From assembly GCA_001600455.1 (NCBI GenBank), contig BCKC01000007.1, forward strand, positions 2,420,019 to 2,484,018: a stretch of 64,000 nt of DNA, read 5' to 3'. Shown piece by piece: positions 45,937 to 57,263 of this stretch (position 1 is its first letter; every line of letters begins with the position of its first letter). Source of the stretch: Endocalyx cinctus (Eukaryota > Ascomycota > Sordariomycetes > Amphisphaeriales > Apiosporaceae). The translations under genes were made by a program, and so were the position numbers. The notes beneath the pieces are model-generated. The model worked only from the letters and a program-made list of their open reading frames with translations, did not search any database and was not told the origin of the DNA.

Positions 45937-46663
45937 TTATTCGGCAAATTCCTTGCGGCCCGCCTTGGAGTTGGCCCACTCGTTCCTGTTTGATACAGTT
46001 AGTAACTTAGGTTGGATAAGACTTTGATATAAAAATCATGCAATGATAGAGACGCTAAGAAAAAGGAGACGCATACTTCTCGATGGCCCAGTGCATGATA
46101 TAGTAAGCGCCGATGAAAGGAGGCAGAACGTAGAGAGCCTGAGCGCTGGATCGTCTCCAGGTGTTGAAGATGGCGTCGTGGGCGGCACCGGCGAAGGGGT
46201 TCTGCTTGTTGGGGGAGACGGCGTAGGTAATAATTCCCTTCTGCTTCATGCCACCTGTTTCGCGTATTTGCCGTTAGTAAATATTTCTTCTCGTCGTCTT
46301 ATTCCACCTTTCGCATAATCGAGGATATATTCGTTTCCATAATTCCACTCTTGCTTTTACCACCTCTTTCTCATTCCACATTTACCCATTCGTACATGCC
46401 ATAATCGGAATTCGTTTACATCTCGATTTCAATTCGTCTCGACTCGAAATAGAGAACCGCATGGGTATCTACTTACCGAAGTGACCCCACCAACCAAGGT
46501 AGCTATAATAGCAAAACTCGTTAGCAAAATGATGTATTACAGGGTGAGAACGTTGTTATCGAATTGTCGAGAGAACAAAAGCCGCAAGTGATTGATTGAC
46601 TCACTTTCCATATTTTCCGTGGGGCACATCAATGCCAGCCTTCAAGCTCTGAGTGGGCTTCAT
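45937..46663 (-). CDS. QCR8: Cytochrome bc1 complex subunit 8 (Qcr8, ubiquinone-binding)
   Basis: Qcr8 is a small single-pass subunit of respiratory complex III that contacts cytochrome b. Four exons are joined on the minus strand: 46663-46605, 46502-46477 (only 26 nt), 46254-46077 and 45985-45937. All introns are GT-AG (102, 222 and 91 nt) and the phases match. The product is 103 aa. It reads through the family signature YLGWWGHFGG, then KQKGIITYAVSPNKQNPF, FNTWRR, a transmembrane helix LYVLPPFIGAYYIMHW, and the C-terminal NEWANSKAGRKEFAE. These match yeast Qcr8 block by block. The ATG at 46663 begins MKPTQSLKAG. The gene is divergent from PHB1 with 382 bp between start codons. Confidence 0.95.
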
Positions 46664-47045
46664 TTTGAGTAGTAGTTGTCAATTGACGACGTGCGATAAA
46701 GGCAATCGAAGAGTCGAATTGAAGAATTTGAATAGGTAGAAGTAATAGAAGGAACCGTTACGATGTCGAAATTGAAGATGTTACCGACCGATGAGTTGAA
46801 CCTGTACAGAATAGGTTTAGCGTATTTTGAAGAACTAGCACTGGCAGCGGGCAGCAGAATTAATGGGTCCCATATATATTTTTTTCTATTATCTAATCGT
46901 ACCAAGAGCTTTCTTCGCTCGTCCCAGAGAAACCGAGCGAACCACTAAAGCCATAAATGTCGAAAATCCCAACTTCCTTTCTAATAGATACCCGAAAAAT
47001 ATAGAGTCACGATAAATCATAAAGAAGAGAAAGGGAAAGATAATA
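46664..47045. promoter_or_regulatory. Divergent promoter between QCR8 and PHB1
   Basis: 382 bp separate the two start codons. CATATATATTTT near 46869-46880 is the most TATA-like stretch. I see no clear CCAAT box. Two inner-membrane genes may share control here; that is inference. Confidence 0.35.
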
Positions 47046-47999
47046 ATGGATTTCGCGGCCCGGCAATTAACCCGGTGGGCGGTGCCCGCATTCTTGGGCG
47101 CCTCGGTGATCCAGTCATCCATATACGACGTCCGCGGCGGCACCCGCGCCGTCATATTCGACCGTCTGGAGGGAGTGAAGGAGAACGTCGTGAACGAGGG
47201 AACCCACTTCCTGGTCCCCTGGCTCCAGCGAGCTATCACCTTCGACGTCCGAACGAAGCCGCGCAACATTGCCACCACCACCGGAAGCAAGGACTTGCAG
47301 ATGGTCAGCTTGACGCTTAGGGTCTTGCATAGACCAGACGTTAAGGCTTTACCCAAGATATATCAGGTACGGCTTTATCACTCCTCCTCTTCTTCTAAAT
47401 TTGGCCCCTCAGTTTAAGAGGTCTGCGTGGGAAAATGTTGGTAAATACTAAATGATAAATAAAAAATTCAGAACCTCGGCACCGACTACGACGAGCGAGT
47501 CCTCCCCTCGATCGGCAACGAAGTCCTCAAATCGATCGTGGCGCAATTCGACGCGGCCGAGCTGATCACCCAGCGCGAGGCGGTCTCGCAGCGGATCCGG
47601 GCGGACCTGACGAAGCGGGCGGGCGAGTTCAACATTGCGCTCGAGGACGTCTCGATCACGCACATGACGTTCGGGCGCGAGTTCACCAAGGCCGTCGAGC
47701 AGAAGCAGATCGCCCAGCAGGACGCCGAGCGCGCCCGGTTCATCGTCGAGAAGGCCGAGCAGGAGAGGCAGGCCAACGTCATCCGCGCCGAGGGCGAGGC
47801 CGAGTCCGCCGAGACCATCTCCCGCGCCATCGCCAAGGCCGGCGACGGCCTCATCCAGATCAGGAAGATCGAGGCGAGTCGCGAGATCGCGCAGACCCTC
47901 GCTATGAACCCCAACGTCTCGTACTTGCCGGGAGGTAGCAAGCAGGGTGGGAACGGGGGCGGTAGCGCAAATTTCTTGCTTTCGGTAGGCAAGGCGTAA
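47046..47999 (+). CDS. PHB1: Prohibitin-1 (mitochondrial inner-membrane ring subunit)
   Basis: Phb1 and Phb2 form large rings in the inner membrane that act as scaffolds and modulate the m-AAA protease. Two exons, 47046-47366 and 47472-47999, are joined by a 105-nt phase-0 intron; the product is 282 aa. The N-terminus has a hydrophobic anchor ([17 protein letters not shown]). The PHB domain includes [58 protein letters not shown] and [12 protein letters not shown]. The coiled-coil part contains [20 protein letters not shown]. The C-terminus is [10 protein letters not shown] followed by a Gly-rich tail and LLSVGKA. Residue for residue this is close to known fungal Phb1, not Phb2. It lies next to complex III and complex I subunit genes. 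Confidence 0.95.
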
Positions 48000-48649
48000 G
48001 GGGGAGAGAATCTTTGATGTAGCGAAGATGGAATAGGCGATCAGGTAAAATCAAAAAGAAAAAGGGAATCCAAAAAAGGAAAAGGGGTATGAACTTATGA
48101 TGATAGTTCAACGACCCCTATGTACACTACATTCGAAAGAAAACCAAACCCGACTCTCTTATACTTATATTATTTTCGGGGTAAGGAGTATAAAGCATGT
48201 CTGAAAATAAAATATGAAAAAAAGGAATAATATTTGCTATAGTTACATACTACTATTTCCCATGACCTGCTTGAGGTGAACCTTTGGGTCATCGTATATT
48301 AATTTATTGTATGGGAATGTATTCATTTCTATCTTTCTAGGTACTTTGTTTCTACTTGAAAGTACATTCGTCCTCATTATCTCAGATCTTATAATATATA
48401 TACCCATTTATTTAGGCGTATCGCTTGCAAGGAAAGTATGCAAAACCGCGGGCGAGGGGGAAATGAAAAACACCGTATTGCCCAATCCTCCGCCAAAACA
48501 AATGGGTAGACCAGCTTTATTGGGGAAAAGAGATAATGATTCTTTCAGTATAAAGAAGGCGAAATAGAAGATGCTCACGCAACTACCGCCTTCTCACAAT
48601 TAAGTCACAAGGAAATTATCACACCCCTATTTCTGAGATTATTAGACAG
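48000..48649. other. Convergent 3' intergenic region
   Basis: Between PHB1 and REX3 3' ends. An 86-codon frame at 48307-48567 begins hydrophobic and ends basic, but I see no support for it as a gene. Confidence 0.35.
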
Positions 48650-50626
48650 CTACTTCTTTTCTGGAGCCTTCAATTTTCCCCGACTATCGAACTTCCAGCC
48701 CTTCTCCTTTAAGTCCTTCCATACGGTTGCGACTTCGAGTCTGATCAGGTCTCCCGCGGCCTTGGCGTCTTCGGCGCTGTCGTGTCCCTTCAACGAGTCC
48801 TTTTTCTCGTCTTCAGAGAGCTGAATCTTTCGTTTCAGATACTGCCAGGCAAGGTTCTTCAAGCGCGGACGTACGGGGAGGCCCCGTCCTAATGGGTATC
48901 GGAGGACGGTGTCGACGCACAAGTCGTGCACGACGCGCGTGGCGTTGAGGTCGTTTTCGAGACCGTGACCCACGAGCGGCGTGTTGGGGCCGATGAGGGA
49001 GAAAAACAGGTCCCGAGCGAATTTGGGAGAAGGTGCGAGCTTCAGCTTCTTCTCTTCTCTTTTTCCTAGCTCGGCGGTATTTGTGGTGATAATGGTAGGT
49101 CGATGATCGTCAGTCAAAGACTTGAGACGATCTGCCGTCAACATATCCTCGGGTCGTACTCCGGAGTACCGGGTGTTCAGATCCAAGGTCTCGCCCACGG
49201 GTTGTACGAGCACGTCGAGTAGCTCGTCACCGGATGGCCACGACACGGCTGTTAACCGCAGTAGCTCCATTCCGTTGACGGTATAGCCCATCTCGCAGTC
49301 GAAGGCTACAGCACGATCCTCGGGCACAGAAGGGTTCTCGGGAGCGTAGGCGAAATTCAGGACGGCGCCCAATCGCTTTGCGTTACGCGTCTTGTAAACG
49401 TGCGTCGGAGATGTCTCGCAGCCTTGGCCGCCGTCATCGACACGTCGCTGGCAACATTGATACCGCATTACAGAGCTCCTGTCCGTATTTCGGAGAGTAC
49501 CTGCCGGTTGGTCCGGCATGTACGTCTTACCCGGGTGAAAAGTGCAGGAGCCATTGGTGGCGAGGGCACCGTCTGATTCGCGACGACCAGGAAACACTTG
49601 AAACCGCCGAGTGCACCTGTCGCAGACCTCGGTATTGCCCGAGGCTGCAACGGCATCTCGAGCGCTCTGAATCTCGTTTTCTGTAGGAATGGCGCTTACA
49701 TAACCGAACTCTTCCAGTCCCTTGAACGATCTACCTATACGACGGAGGACCTCGACCTCCTGAGCCGGCGTGAGGCCCGTCTCGATGGTGACTTCTGCCG
49801 TTGATTCGGTTTCTGCCGCTTCCTTATTGCTTTCTGACTCGGTGGCCTTGGCTCTTTCTTCTTTCCATTGCACGACCGTCATCTTCTTGTACCGCATGAT
49901 CATGTTCTTTATAGTCTGATTGTAGACTACAAACTTCGTGGTGGCAATTTGTTGTTCATCGTCGAGAGTTTTGTATATTATATCTTGATCGGATAACAAC
50001 ATCTTCTTTTCGGCACCCTTGGCCTGTTTCTTAAGTTCCTTATTAAGGCGTGTATACTCGGTATGGAGAAGTTTAACGAGCTTGAGCCGGATGTCGTGCT
50101 GTGCAGGAGCTCGCTTGAGCAAGCGTGGATTGAGGACCTCAGGCTCTCTAGGCTTCTTAACTTCACTTCTAGGAGTAACAGTGACTTTGGTCTTGGGGGT
50201 TGCTTTAAAAGGCGGATCTTGCTGTTTTGATATAGTTGATTCCTTCAGCAAAGGTTTGATTGCAGGTCGTCGGGACTCTTCGGTAGACTTTGATTTGACA
50301 GCCATAATACCTGTGGTCCGCGAAGATGTTTCCGCGTTGTTTCTATCTTTGATTGTAGGCATTTTCTCAGGATCTTTGCTAGCCGTAGAAAGGGGAGTGA
50401 TAATATTAGGTGAATGCTGAGGTTCGATTTTCCTACGCTTCCGAGGAGTATCTTGACCATCAGAAGTCAATTCGTGACTTTTATTAGATGAAGTTGTGTT
50501 ACTATCTTCTTTTCCAAAAGTATTATTCTTGTTGTCATTTTCATGTTTAAATAAACACTGAAACGCGGTACAGTTTGCCCCAGCCGGACAAGGCAGGCTC
50601 TTCAGGGCAGCTAATGAGCCAGCCAT
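48650..50626 (-). CDS. REX3: RNA exonuclease 3 (DEDDh 3'-5' exonuclease)
   Basis: Rex3 trims 3' ends of RNAs such as RNase MRP RNA and belongs to the Rex1/3/4 DEDD group. A single uninterrupted exon gives 658 aa. The extreme N-terminus holds a CCCH zinc finger (Cys13, Cys19, Cys24, His28; CX5CX4CX3H). A long charged linker with basic nuclear-localisation-like runs (RKRRK) follows. A Cys/His cluster at about 335-410 (VCDRC, CTFHPG, QCC, GCETSPTH) is the metal-binding segment found in this group. The exonuclease core has Exo I FDCEMG (Asp443, Glu445), Exo II GHGLENDLNA, and Exo III GHDSAEDA with the catalytic His. The start codon precedes the zinc finger directly. It is divergent from the DUF676 lipase, 1.7 kb away. 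Confidence 0.9.
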   Translation of the reverse strand: MAGSLAALKSLPCPAGANCTAFQCLFKHENDNKNNTFGKEDSNTTSSNKSHELTSDGQDTPRKRRKIEPQHSPNIITPLSTASKDPEKMPTIKDRNNAETSSRTTGIMAVKSKSTEESRRPAIKPLLKESTISKQQDPPFKATPKTKVTVTPRSEVKKPREPEVLNPRLLKRAPAQHDIRLKLVKLLHTEYTRLNKELKKQAKGAEKKMLLSDQDIIYKTLDDEQQIATTKFVVYNQTIKNMIMRYKKMTVVQWKEERAKATESESNKEAAETESTAEVTIETGLTPAQEVEVLRRIGRSFKGLEEFGYVSAIPTENEIQSARDAVAASGNTEVCDRCTRRFQVFPGRRESDGALATNGSCTFHPGKTYMPDQPAGTLRNTDRSSVMRYQCCQRRVDDGGQGCETSPTHVYKTRNAKRLGAVLNFAYAPENPSVPEDRAVAFDCEMGYTVNGMELLRLTAVSWPSGDELLDVLVQPVGETLDLNTRYSGVRPEDMLTADRLKSLTDDHRPTIITTNTAELGKREEKKLKLAPSPKFARDLFFSLIGPNTPLVGHGLENDLNATRVVHDLCVDTVLRYPLGRGLPVRPRLKNLAWQYLKRKIQLSEDEKKDSLKGHDSAEDAKAAGDLIRLEVATVWKDLKEKGWKFDSRGKLKAPEKK

Positions 50627-52334
50627 TGTGTACAGAATAAAAATAGGTGAATCTTCAAGCCTTCATTCAATTTTGCGAAACCGGAGCACGAGCCCTCGGG
50701 GAAGAACCAAACCTGTATGTTTGCGGGTGTGTGAGTGCTATTCAATTGTGTTTGTGTAGCTTTGATTGTGAATGGTCATCTCCTTTCCTATTAGGCTAGA
50801 GAGCTGAGATTAAAATGTAATGTTCTAATCACTGTAATTAGGCTTTACAAAAAGGATGAAAGGTGAATATTTTGATTTTTCAGGAGAGTTGAATTGCGTG
50901 GTTGAGCAATGAATGATTTGAGAAGAGCTGATTCTTCGTTACTTGGATATCGTTGTGATAATAATTAGGTAGCTTAGAACTATCTTGAGTTCCGTAATAG
51001 GGTTCAAGGCTGAATGTCATTAAATTTCTGGTAATATGTCAGTCACGACGGATCAATTCCAATTTGAAAATAAGCATAGATTATTCTGATGTATACCTAA
51101 TATATTATGAACGCTTTCTCTTGAGCATGTGGTACTCAGTTCTGGTATGGGTTTGTACGGTATACCTGAGCGAGTATCTTAACTACAAGGAACATAGGGA
51201 AAATGTCATATAATCTATGCCTTTATTTTCATCCCGAATGAAACAACGAGGGAAAGAAGGAAATGAATAAATCAAAATAAGTATATGTTATATATTAAGG
51301 CTCATATAAAATCTAGCTTTCTTTTATTATAATGATGAATAGTATATATTGAGGAATATAAAAGAAGTAGTCGCTATGAGATTTGTTGTTTCATTACCTA
51401 CACGTAGTATTACTCGCCCTAGAAAGCACGGTCAAGTGTAGTTCCCGATATGAGTCAGCAGTAAGTATAGCGTCTACGTGTAGGTGGCAGGGTGGCTACA
51501 TGCCGTAGGTAGACACGTAGTGTACATGTAGTGGCTTCGACGCCTAATAATAGGGTTTCAATTCGTTTGGTGGTTCACCTTGAAATGGCTGACCTTAAAG
51601 CTGACCTTTAATTTCTAGGCGCAGTATCATGTTATCAACTCATAATACCCGTGAACCAATCTTCATATCATAAATCATCTATTGCCTTTTTATTTACAAG
51701 TCATGTGAGTATGGCATCTCGTTGTACAAACTAAAACAGAATGAATATCTCTACCTTACCTTTTTATCTCCCTTAGATCCATGGATGCGGTAGAATTGTT
51801 TCCCGTTCCCGATCTATTGGTTCGGAGTTAATTATATATATAACTGTACAAGATATCGATATAAATATGTCTTTAATGCATCCAATAGTCATAAATTTCT
51901 CCAGCGACCCCCTGTTAAATAGGGGTAAGCCACGCCTAACGCATGCCTAAACCTTATGATTTGCGAATGCGAGTCCAGCTACGGAGTTAGGAGACTTTGA
52001 GTTGCCCACATGTCCCACCTCCTGGTCTTGCATAATGCTACAGTACTATATGGGTACTACATCCATGGATATACATTACACATTATCTGTATGAAATGTA
52101 ATGTGTACACTATAAAAAGTAGTGTCGGGTACTACCAAAAAAGAGCTGACTGTTCAGTATAAAGTAATGCTTCCCCAAAGAAATAAACTTATCGCTGACT
52201 AGGTTACTCTTTTCATACTCTTTTTGATAACTGCTATTCTTCTTATCCCCTCTTATTTGTGATCCTATTAAGCAATAGAAATTTTGTACAACCCCATTTC
52301 CAAATCTTCGAAGAGATAAGCTGCAACTTGCAAG
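50627..52334. other. Divergent intergenic region between REX3 and the DUF676 gene
   Basis: 1.7 kb of AT-rich DNA. It carries two ATCCATGGAT palindromes (51777 and 52061), repeated TACACGTAG/CTACGTGTAG-type strings near 51400-51530, and TAC-rich sequence. No gene is seen. Confidence 0.4.
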
Positions 52335-53790
52335 ATGGAATTCAATGGCGGCAGCATCACTGCCGATCATCTAGTCGTCTTGTGTCATGGTGTATGTTCC
52401 TTCTATATACTGGTACTACGGCGTAGTAAACAAAGTCCAAACACTAACTTAAATCGTCTCTTTTAGCTATGGGGTAACCCAGCTCATCTGAAAAACGTCG
52501 CCAAGGCTCTGAGAGCTGCTCATTCCGAAGAAAAAGTATACATCCTCGTCGCGGAGCGCAACAGCGGTAGTTTCACATACGACGGCATCGAGAGAGGTGG
52601 CGAGCGAGTATGTTTGGAAGTAGAGGAGGAGCTCGAGAAGATTAAGAGTAAAGGCGGCAAGATAACAAAACTCAGCTTTGTTGGATATTCTCTCGGAGGC
52701 CTAGTATCCCGTTACGCTATAGGGCTACTGCATGCGAAAGGCGTGTTAGATCAACTAGAACCGGTGGTAAGAAGCTTCCGACGCCTCTTTTTCATTCATC
52801 TTTCTCACATGACCCGACGTCTAGAACTTTACGACCTTTGCCACGCCGCACATAGGGGTTCGAACCCCGCTGAAGGGATGGCATAGCCATGTGTGGAACG
52901 TCTTAGGCGCGCGAACCGTCTCCATGTCTGGTCGCCAGCTGTTTGTCGTCGACGAATTCCGAGACACGGAACGACAACTTCTCTCGATCCTCGCCGACCC
53001 CGATTCGATTTTCATATCCGGTCTCAAGAGATTCAAGAGGCTAACCCTGTACTCGAACATCATCAACGACCGAAGCGCCGTATACTATACCACCATGATC
53101 GTCAAGACAGATCCGTACGTGGATCTGCGTAAAATCAAGATGAACTATCTGGAGGGCTACGATGACGTCCTCCTCGACCCCGCGAACCCATACACTCCCG
53201 CGTCACCTAAAACGGAACCCCTAACGATGCGAACGGTCACGACGGAGGGCGTAGGCTATCTGAAGCAGGCGCCCTTCATGATAGCGCTCGCGCTGTTCAT
53301 TCCCGTGGGTGTGACGGCGTTCCTGCTGAACTCGGCGGTGCAGACGGTCCGAAGCACGCAGCGAATCAAGCTTCACGAGACGGGCATGGCCGGGATCGAG
53401 ATCGCCAAGTACCGGATGCCGATCTGGATCAAGGAGATCCGCGGCACGGTCGAGGACGTGTACCAGGAGCTGAACAGCTCTCAGGGTCAGTCGTACCTGG
53501 CGCAGTCGGACGGCGATGACGACGAAGGCCTCGAGGACTCGGACTCTGACGCCAGGATCGTGGCCCTCGAGCGTAAGCAGTCGCGCGCCGATGAGCCGAC
53601 TCTTGCTCTCGCTCCGTGCCAGTTCGCCATGATCGAATCCCTCAACAAGCTCCCTTGGCGCAAGTATCCCGTTCATATCCACAAAGGTCTTCATAGCCAT
53701 GCCGCAATTATTGTCCGCGCGGACAAAGACAGGCTTAGCGAGGGAAATTTCGTCTTGAAGCATTGGCTTGAGAAGGAGTTCCTCGTCTGA
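52335..53790 (+). CDS. DUF676 putative lipase/serine esterase (Rog1/Lpl1-like)
   Basis: Yeast relatives (Rog1, Lpl1) act on monoacylglycerol or phospholipids at lipid droplets and membranes. Three exons are joined: 52335-52391, 52467-52766 and 52825-53790, with 75- and 58-nt introns; the product is 440 aa. Exon 1 ends in the oxyanion-site HG and continues LWGNPAHL, the family hallmark. The nucleophile is Ser94 in GYSLGG. The conserved NFTTFATPHIGVRTP follows immediately after intron 2, confirming that splice. Near the C-terminus GLHSHAAIIVR supplies the catalytic His. A hydrophobic stretch (PFMIALALFIPVGVTAFLL) in the second half may anchor the protein. An acidic insert (DGDDDEGLEDSDSD) separates the lid-like region from the end. 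Substrate is not determined. Confidence 0.9.
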
Positions 53791-54521
53791 TTTACCCCCT
53801 ATTCACTTCATATCATATGGAGTTTCTCTTGAAACTGTATCATCATTCTTTTCTGTTTTTCTATTCTCTTTTCCATTGTAGAAGTCGCGAAGGCGTTTAG
53901 GCAGAGGATGATTTGAGCGTGAATGTCAACATTGTTTCTTTTTCTATGTTAAGAGTGAAAGGGCCTCTAGGCAATCAGGCTCGGTTTAGATGAAAGCATA
54001 GAGACGGTGAGATGGATATCGGAGAAGATACACGTATTTTAGGATATACCTTGTTAGAGTAGTACTTGTACTGAAGTATCTGTATAATGGTGGGTATTGA
54101 TTAGAGGAATACATCTTACGGGTACAACGGGGCTGACCAGGACTGGTCTTCATATTTTTATAGATATAACGTTTCTAGAATAATTTGTACGATTAACTTT
54201 TAGCATAGAAACTTATCATGTCCTACTTTCAACCGTTATCTCATATATGAAGCTATTCAGCCTCCCCACCTCACATATCACTAACCAACATCGCTGTTAC
54301 CGTACCAGAATAGTTACAGTTACCGATATAATCCTTGCCTATAACTACTACTTAAATAGCTACTTAACTAAACGCAAAATTATGGGGACCATATGCAAGG
54401 GATTTACTTAGCTGCAACTGTAAATATCCATTTGGGTCACCTAAATTTAAATGATGTCTCTATTTACTACTAGTATTCCAGGTATTTACTAAGGATCAAA
54501 AGATAAAAATGGCAAAATGAT
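53791..54521. other. Tandem intergenic region, NTH1 upstream side
   Basis: AT-rich, with no gene, between two plus-strand genes. No specific promoter motif stands out. Confidence 0.4.
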
Positions 54522-55934
54522 ATGATCAAGTCTCGCATATCAATTCCTTTATCTCACACAATTTCAACCAAGTTGTTTCGAGGTATAGCCATTGCTACCG
54601 CGAACATGACGAAGCCACTGTCACAGACGAAGCGACCCAGACTTTCATCACCTTCTTCTCCTTCGCCCCCGCGACGTATCACCCGATCTTCTCTTGCGCG
54701 CTTCGCATACAACGGCAATTCGAATACGAATGTTACTACAAAGACGGAAGATATAGAAGATGTGATCCCAGACGACGCATCGACCGCGCGTCGAAAGCGT
54801 AGACGAGTCGTTGATACCACAACAACCACGACTCCCGCCGTCCCCTCAGCAACGCCGAAGTCGAGGGTCCAAAATTCGAGGATCAAGAAAGAAGAAGACG
54901 TCGATGATTACAAAATAGAAAAAGAAGAAGAAGAAGATCATGATGATGAAACCCCCCAGCCCTCAAAACAGAAACCCCGTCGTAAACCCGCCCGCAAAAT
55001 CACCAAGAAGGATCCCAAAACCGGCTCGGCCGAAATCACCGTCGAACCCCCCTCCGACTGGGAAGAGATTTACGGGACGGTCGGCGCGATGCGCTCGCCC
55101 GGAGGCGCCGCGTACCCGGCCCCCGTGGACACGATGGGCTGCGAGCGGCTCGCCGATCCGACCGCGTCGCCCCGGGACCAGCGGTTCCACACGCTCGTCG
55201 CGCTGATGCTCTCGTCGCAGACCAAAGACGCCGTCAACGCCGCCGCGATGCGACGACTACAAACCTCCCTATCCGCGGCCGAACCCGGCGACGGCGACGG
55301 AAAGCCCGGGTTGACGCTCGAAAACGTCCTCGCGTGCGACCCGGCGAAGCTCAACGAGCTGATCTACCAGGTCGGGTTCCACAACAACAAGACCAAGTAC
55401 CTCAAAGCCGCGGCCGCCGTCCTCCGCGACGAGCACGCCGGCGACGTGCCCCGCACGATCGCCGGGCTCACGTCGCTGCCGGGCGTCGGTCCCAAAATGG
55501 CGTACCTGTGCCTCTCGGCCGCGTGGGGCCTCGACGAGGGCATAGGCGTCGACGTGCACGTTCATCGTATCACGAACTTATGGGGCTGGCACGCGACCAA
55601 GAACCCGGAGGAGACGAGGCTCGCGCTGCAGAGCTGGCTGCCTCGCGAGCGGTGGCGCGAGATCAACTCTTTGCTGGTCGGGCTGGGCCAGACCGTGTGT
55701 CTGCCCGTCGGGAGGAAATGCGGCGATTGCGAGGTCGGGCTTAAGGGGTTGTGTAGGAGCGCGGAGAAGAAGAAGGTTTTGGAGGGGAGGAGAAGGAGGA
55801 AAGAAGAGGTGGATGTCGTTAGCGCTGCCGAAAAGACGGAAGAAGGTGATGTGGTGGTGAGTAAAGTGAAAAAGGAGGAAGTAGAAATGGATGAGAAGGT
55901 CATCAAAGAGGAAGTTGTGAATGAAGATATATAA
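54522..55934 (+). CDS. NTH1: Endonuclease III homologue (DNA N-glycosylase/AP lyase)
   Basis: Nth1/Ntg removes oxidised pyrimidines and nicks abasic sites in base-excision repair in nucleus and mitochondria. A single exon gives 470 aa. From ATG 54522 the first ~28 residues are basic and hydroxylated without acids, like a mitochondrial presequence. The second ATG at 54606 would give a form starting [12 protein letters not shown] with nuclear-like basic runs, so dual targeting is plausible. The HhH-GPD core has LSSQTKD, then the helix-hairpin-helix LPGVGPK with catalytic Lys325, and GVDVHVHRI with Asp344. The [4Fe-4S] cysteines are 393, 400, 403 and 411 (CX6CX2CX7C). The C-terminus is a Lys/Glu-rich tail. 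The N-terminal 170 residues are disordered and charged. Confidence 0.93.
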   Translation: MIKSRISIPLSHTISTKLFRGIAIATANMTKPLSQTKRPRLSSPSSPSPPRRITRSSLARFAYNGNSNTNVTTKTEDIEDVIPDDASTARRKRRRVVDTTTTTTPAVPSATPKSRVQNSRIKKEEDVDDYKIEKEEEEDHDDETPQPSKQKPRRKPARKITKKDPKTGSAEITVEPPSDWEEIYGTVGAMRSPGGAAYPAPVDTMGCERLADPTASPRDQRFHTLVALMLSSQTKDAVNAAAMRRLQTSLSAAEPGDGDGKPGLTLENVLACDPAKLNELIYQVGFHNNKTKYLKAAAAVLRDEHAGDVPRTIAGLTSLPGVGPKMAYLCLSAAWGLDEGIGVDVHVHRITNLWGWHATKNPEETRLALQSWLPRERWREINSLLVGLGQTVCLPVGRKCGDCEVGLKGLCRSAEKKKVLEGRRRRKEEVDVVSAAEKTEEGDVVVSKVKKEEVEMDEKVIKEEVVNEDI

Positions 55935-56789
55935 TAAATCAGGTCAGCACGGTAGTTGTGTGTGTAATTTTCATGTATATCATACAGATCAAGGTCAAGG
56001 GACATCAGCGAATATATCTTAAAACAATAATACATACAAGTAATCAACAATACATATTACTTTTGCTCACATACGAGTAAATCACGAATTACAAAATCAC
56101 ATCGAATCTAGTCAAGTTAGAGTATTTTGGTTGATATAAGAGTTCTATTTCTCCTCTTCTATATCTTAAGAGGGCGAGAAGGAACAAATACCCTGCAGTT
56201 CTCGTATTATAGGGCTATATACAATAACCGGAGGGAAGTGGCGGTTTAATATTCCTTCGCCCCCAGCCTTTGGAAATGAATATCATATAGGATGTTTATT
56301 TATGTATAAGTCTCCTCCATTCCCATATGAACTATTAACGGTCCCACCATTGAACATCCTGAACCCAGTCGACGGTAACGCATGAATGCAATAGGGAAAA
56401 TACAAAGCTCCCCCCACCGGCGCCGTCGCGGAACCGTATGAATAGATCGATGCGTCCTTATATAAAAAAACAGGTAACGAGTTCGCCGAAAAAATGTCTA
56501 TGTTGTCATGGTAATATGTCCCAGGACGCCATGCGCGACACAAGTAGAATCGAAAAAGAGGAAGAACGGAATTCGTATATCGTTGGAAGAATTATTTCAT
56601 AGCAGTGCGCTTATGAATCGGGGTGTGTGTATAGACTAATGTCCGAGTTGAAATGTTTCCGGGTGTTTCTGTTCGGAAGATCGCAGTCTGTCTGGATGAC
56701 TATTATGGACAGATGCAGGAGGTTGACGGCAGTGATGTGGATAGCGCTGCGTTCGTTGTGATTACAGAGGGTAAGTGTTTTCTACCTCA
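55935..56789. other. Convergent 3' intergenic region
   Basis: Between NTH1 and the AN1 gene. Short frames at 56283-56543 (minus) and 56653-56850 (plus) do not look real; the latter overlaps the last AN1 exon on the opposite strand. Confidence 0.4.
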
Positions 56790-57263
56790 TTATACGCCCC
56801 TGATAACTTGGGTTCGCTCGGCTTCTAATTGCGCGGCATTTCGTTCGTGAGATTCCTTTTTGCACTGTACCGAGTAGAAAGAAGTGCGTGTTAGCCATGA
56901 TTTGTTTCTAGACTCGGCGCAAAAACAACCTCAACCTCAACCTCTAGGAGCATCTGTATTCCAGAAATCACCGTCTTCGTCGAGATATTCGGCAAGACCG
57001 ACGAGCCACCACTGCGTGGTATCTGACTCCGTCATTGCTTTCACCTCTCTACCCTTACCTGGGGAAGGAGGGGGAGATTTTAGGGTTGACGACGGGGAGG
57101 AGTGTTGGGTGATGCTTACGTCTTCCAAACCAGTGCATTTATGATCTTCGAGCAGTCTGTGCTTTGCGCAGAAGTGACCCTCGCAGAAACCGCAGTCACC
57201 GACGATTCGCTGGGCGGCCGTTCGGCAGTCCTTGAATGTGCAACGAGGCTTCATGGGAGGCAT
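56790..57263 (-). CDS. Small single AN1-type zinc finger protein
   Basis: AN1 fingers bind ubiquitin, proteasome or Cdc48 partners in stress responses. Two exons, 57263-57120 and 56864-56790, are joined by a 255-nt intron (GTAAGC...TACAG), giving only 72 aa. The finger is complete only after splicing. Cys8, Cys13, Cys24, Cys27, Cys32, His35, His41 and Cys43 follow the AN1 order, and the sequence passes CTGLED into CKKESHERNAAQLEAERTQVIRGV, a short amphipathic helix. I start at MPPMKPRC (57263) rather than the in-frame ATG at 57335, because the family begins just before the first Cys. Reading on through the intron instead would give an unrelated Ser/Pro-rich tail. The finger's exact partner is unknown. 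Confidence 0.85.

Noticed and set aside
48307..48567. 86-codon ORF with hydrophobic start downstream of PHB1
   Set aside because: It lies in AT-rich 3' flank, has no recognisable family, and its hydrophobic part comes from T-rich DNA.
52081..52115. Short inverted repeat ACATTAC...GTAATGT before the DUF676 gene
   Set aside because: The arms are only about 7 bp in AT-rich DNA, within chance expectation.
52852..52866. GGGGTTCGAACCCC, resembling a tRNA T-loop/B box
   Set aside because: It lies inside exon 3 of the DUF676 gene and encodes the conserved HIGVRTP stretch; no tRNA acceptor, D-arm or anticodon arm can be folded around it.
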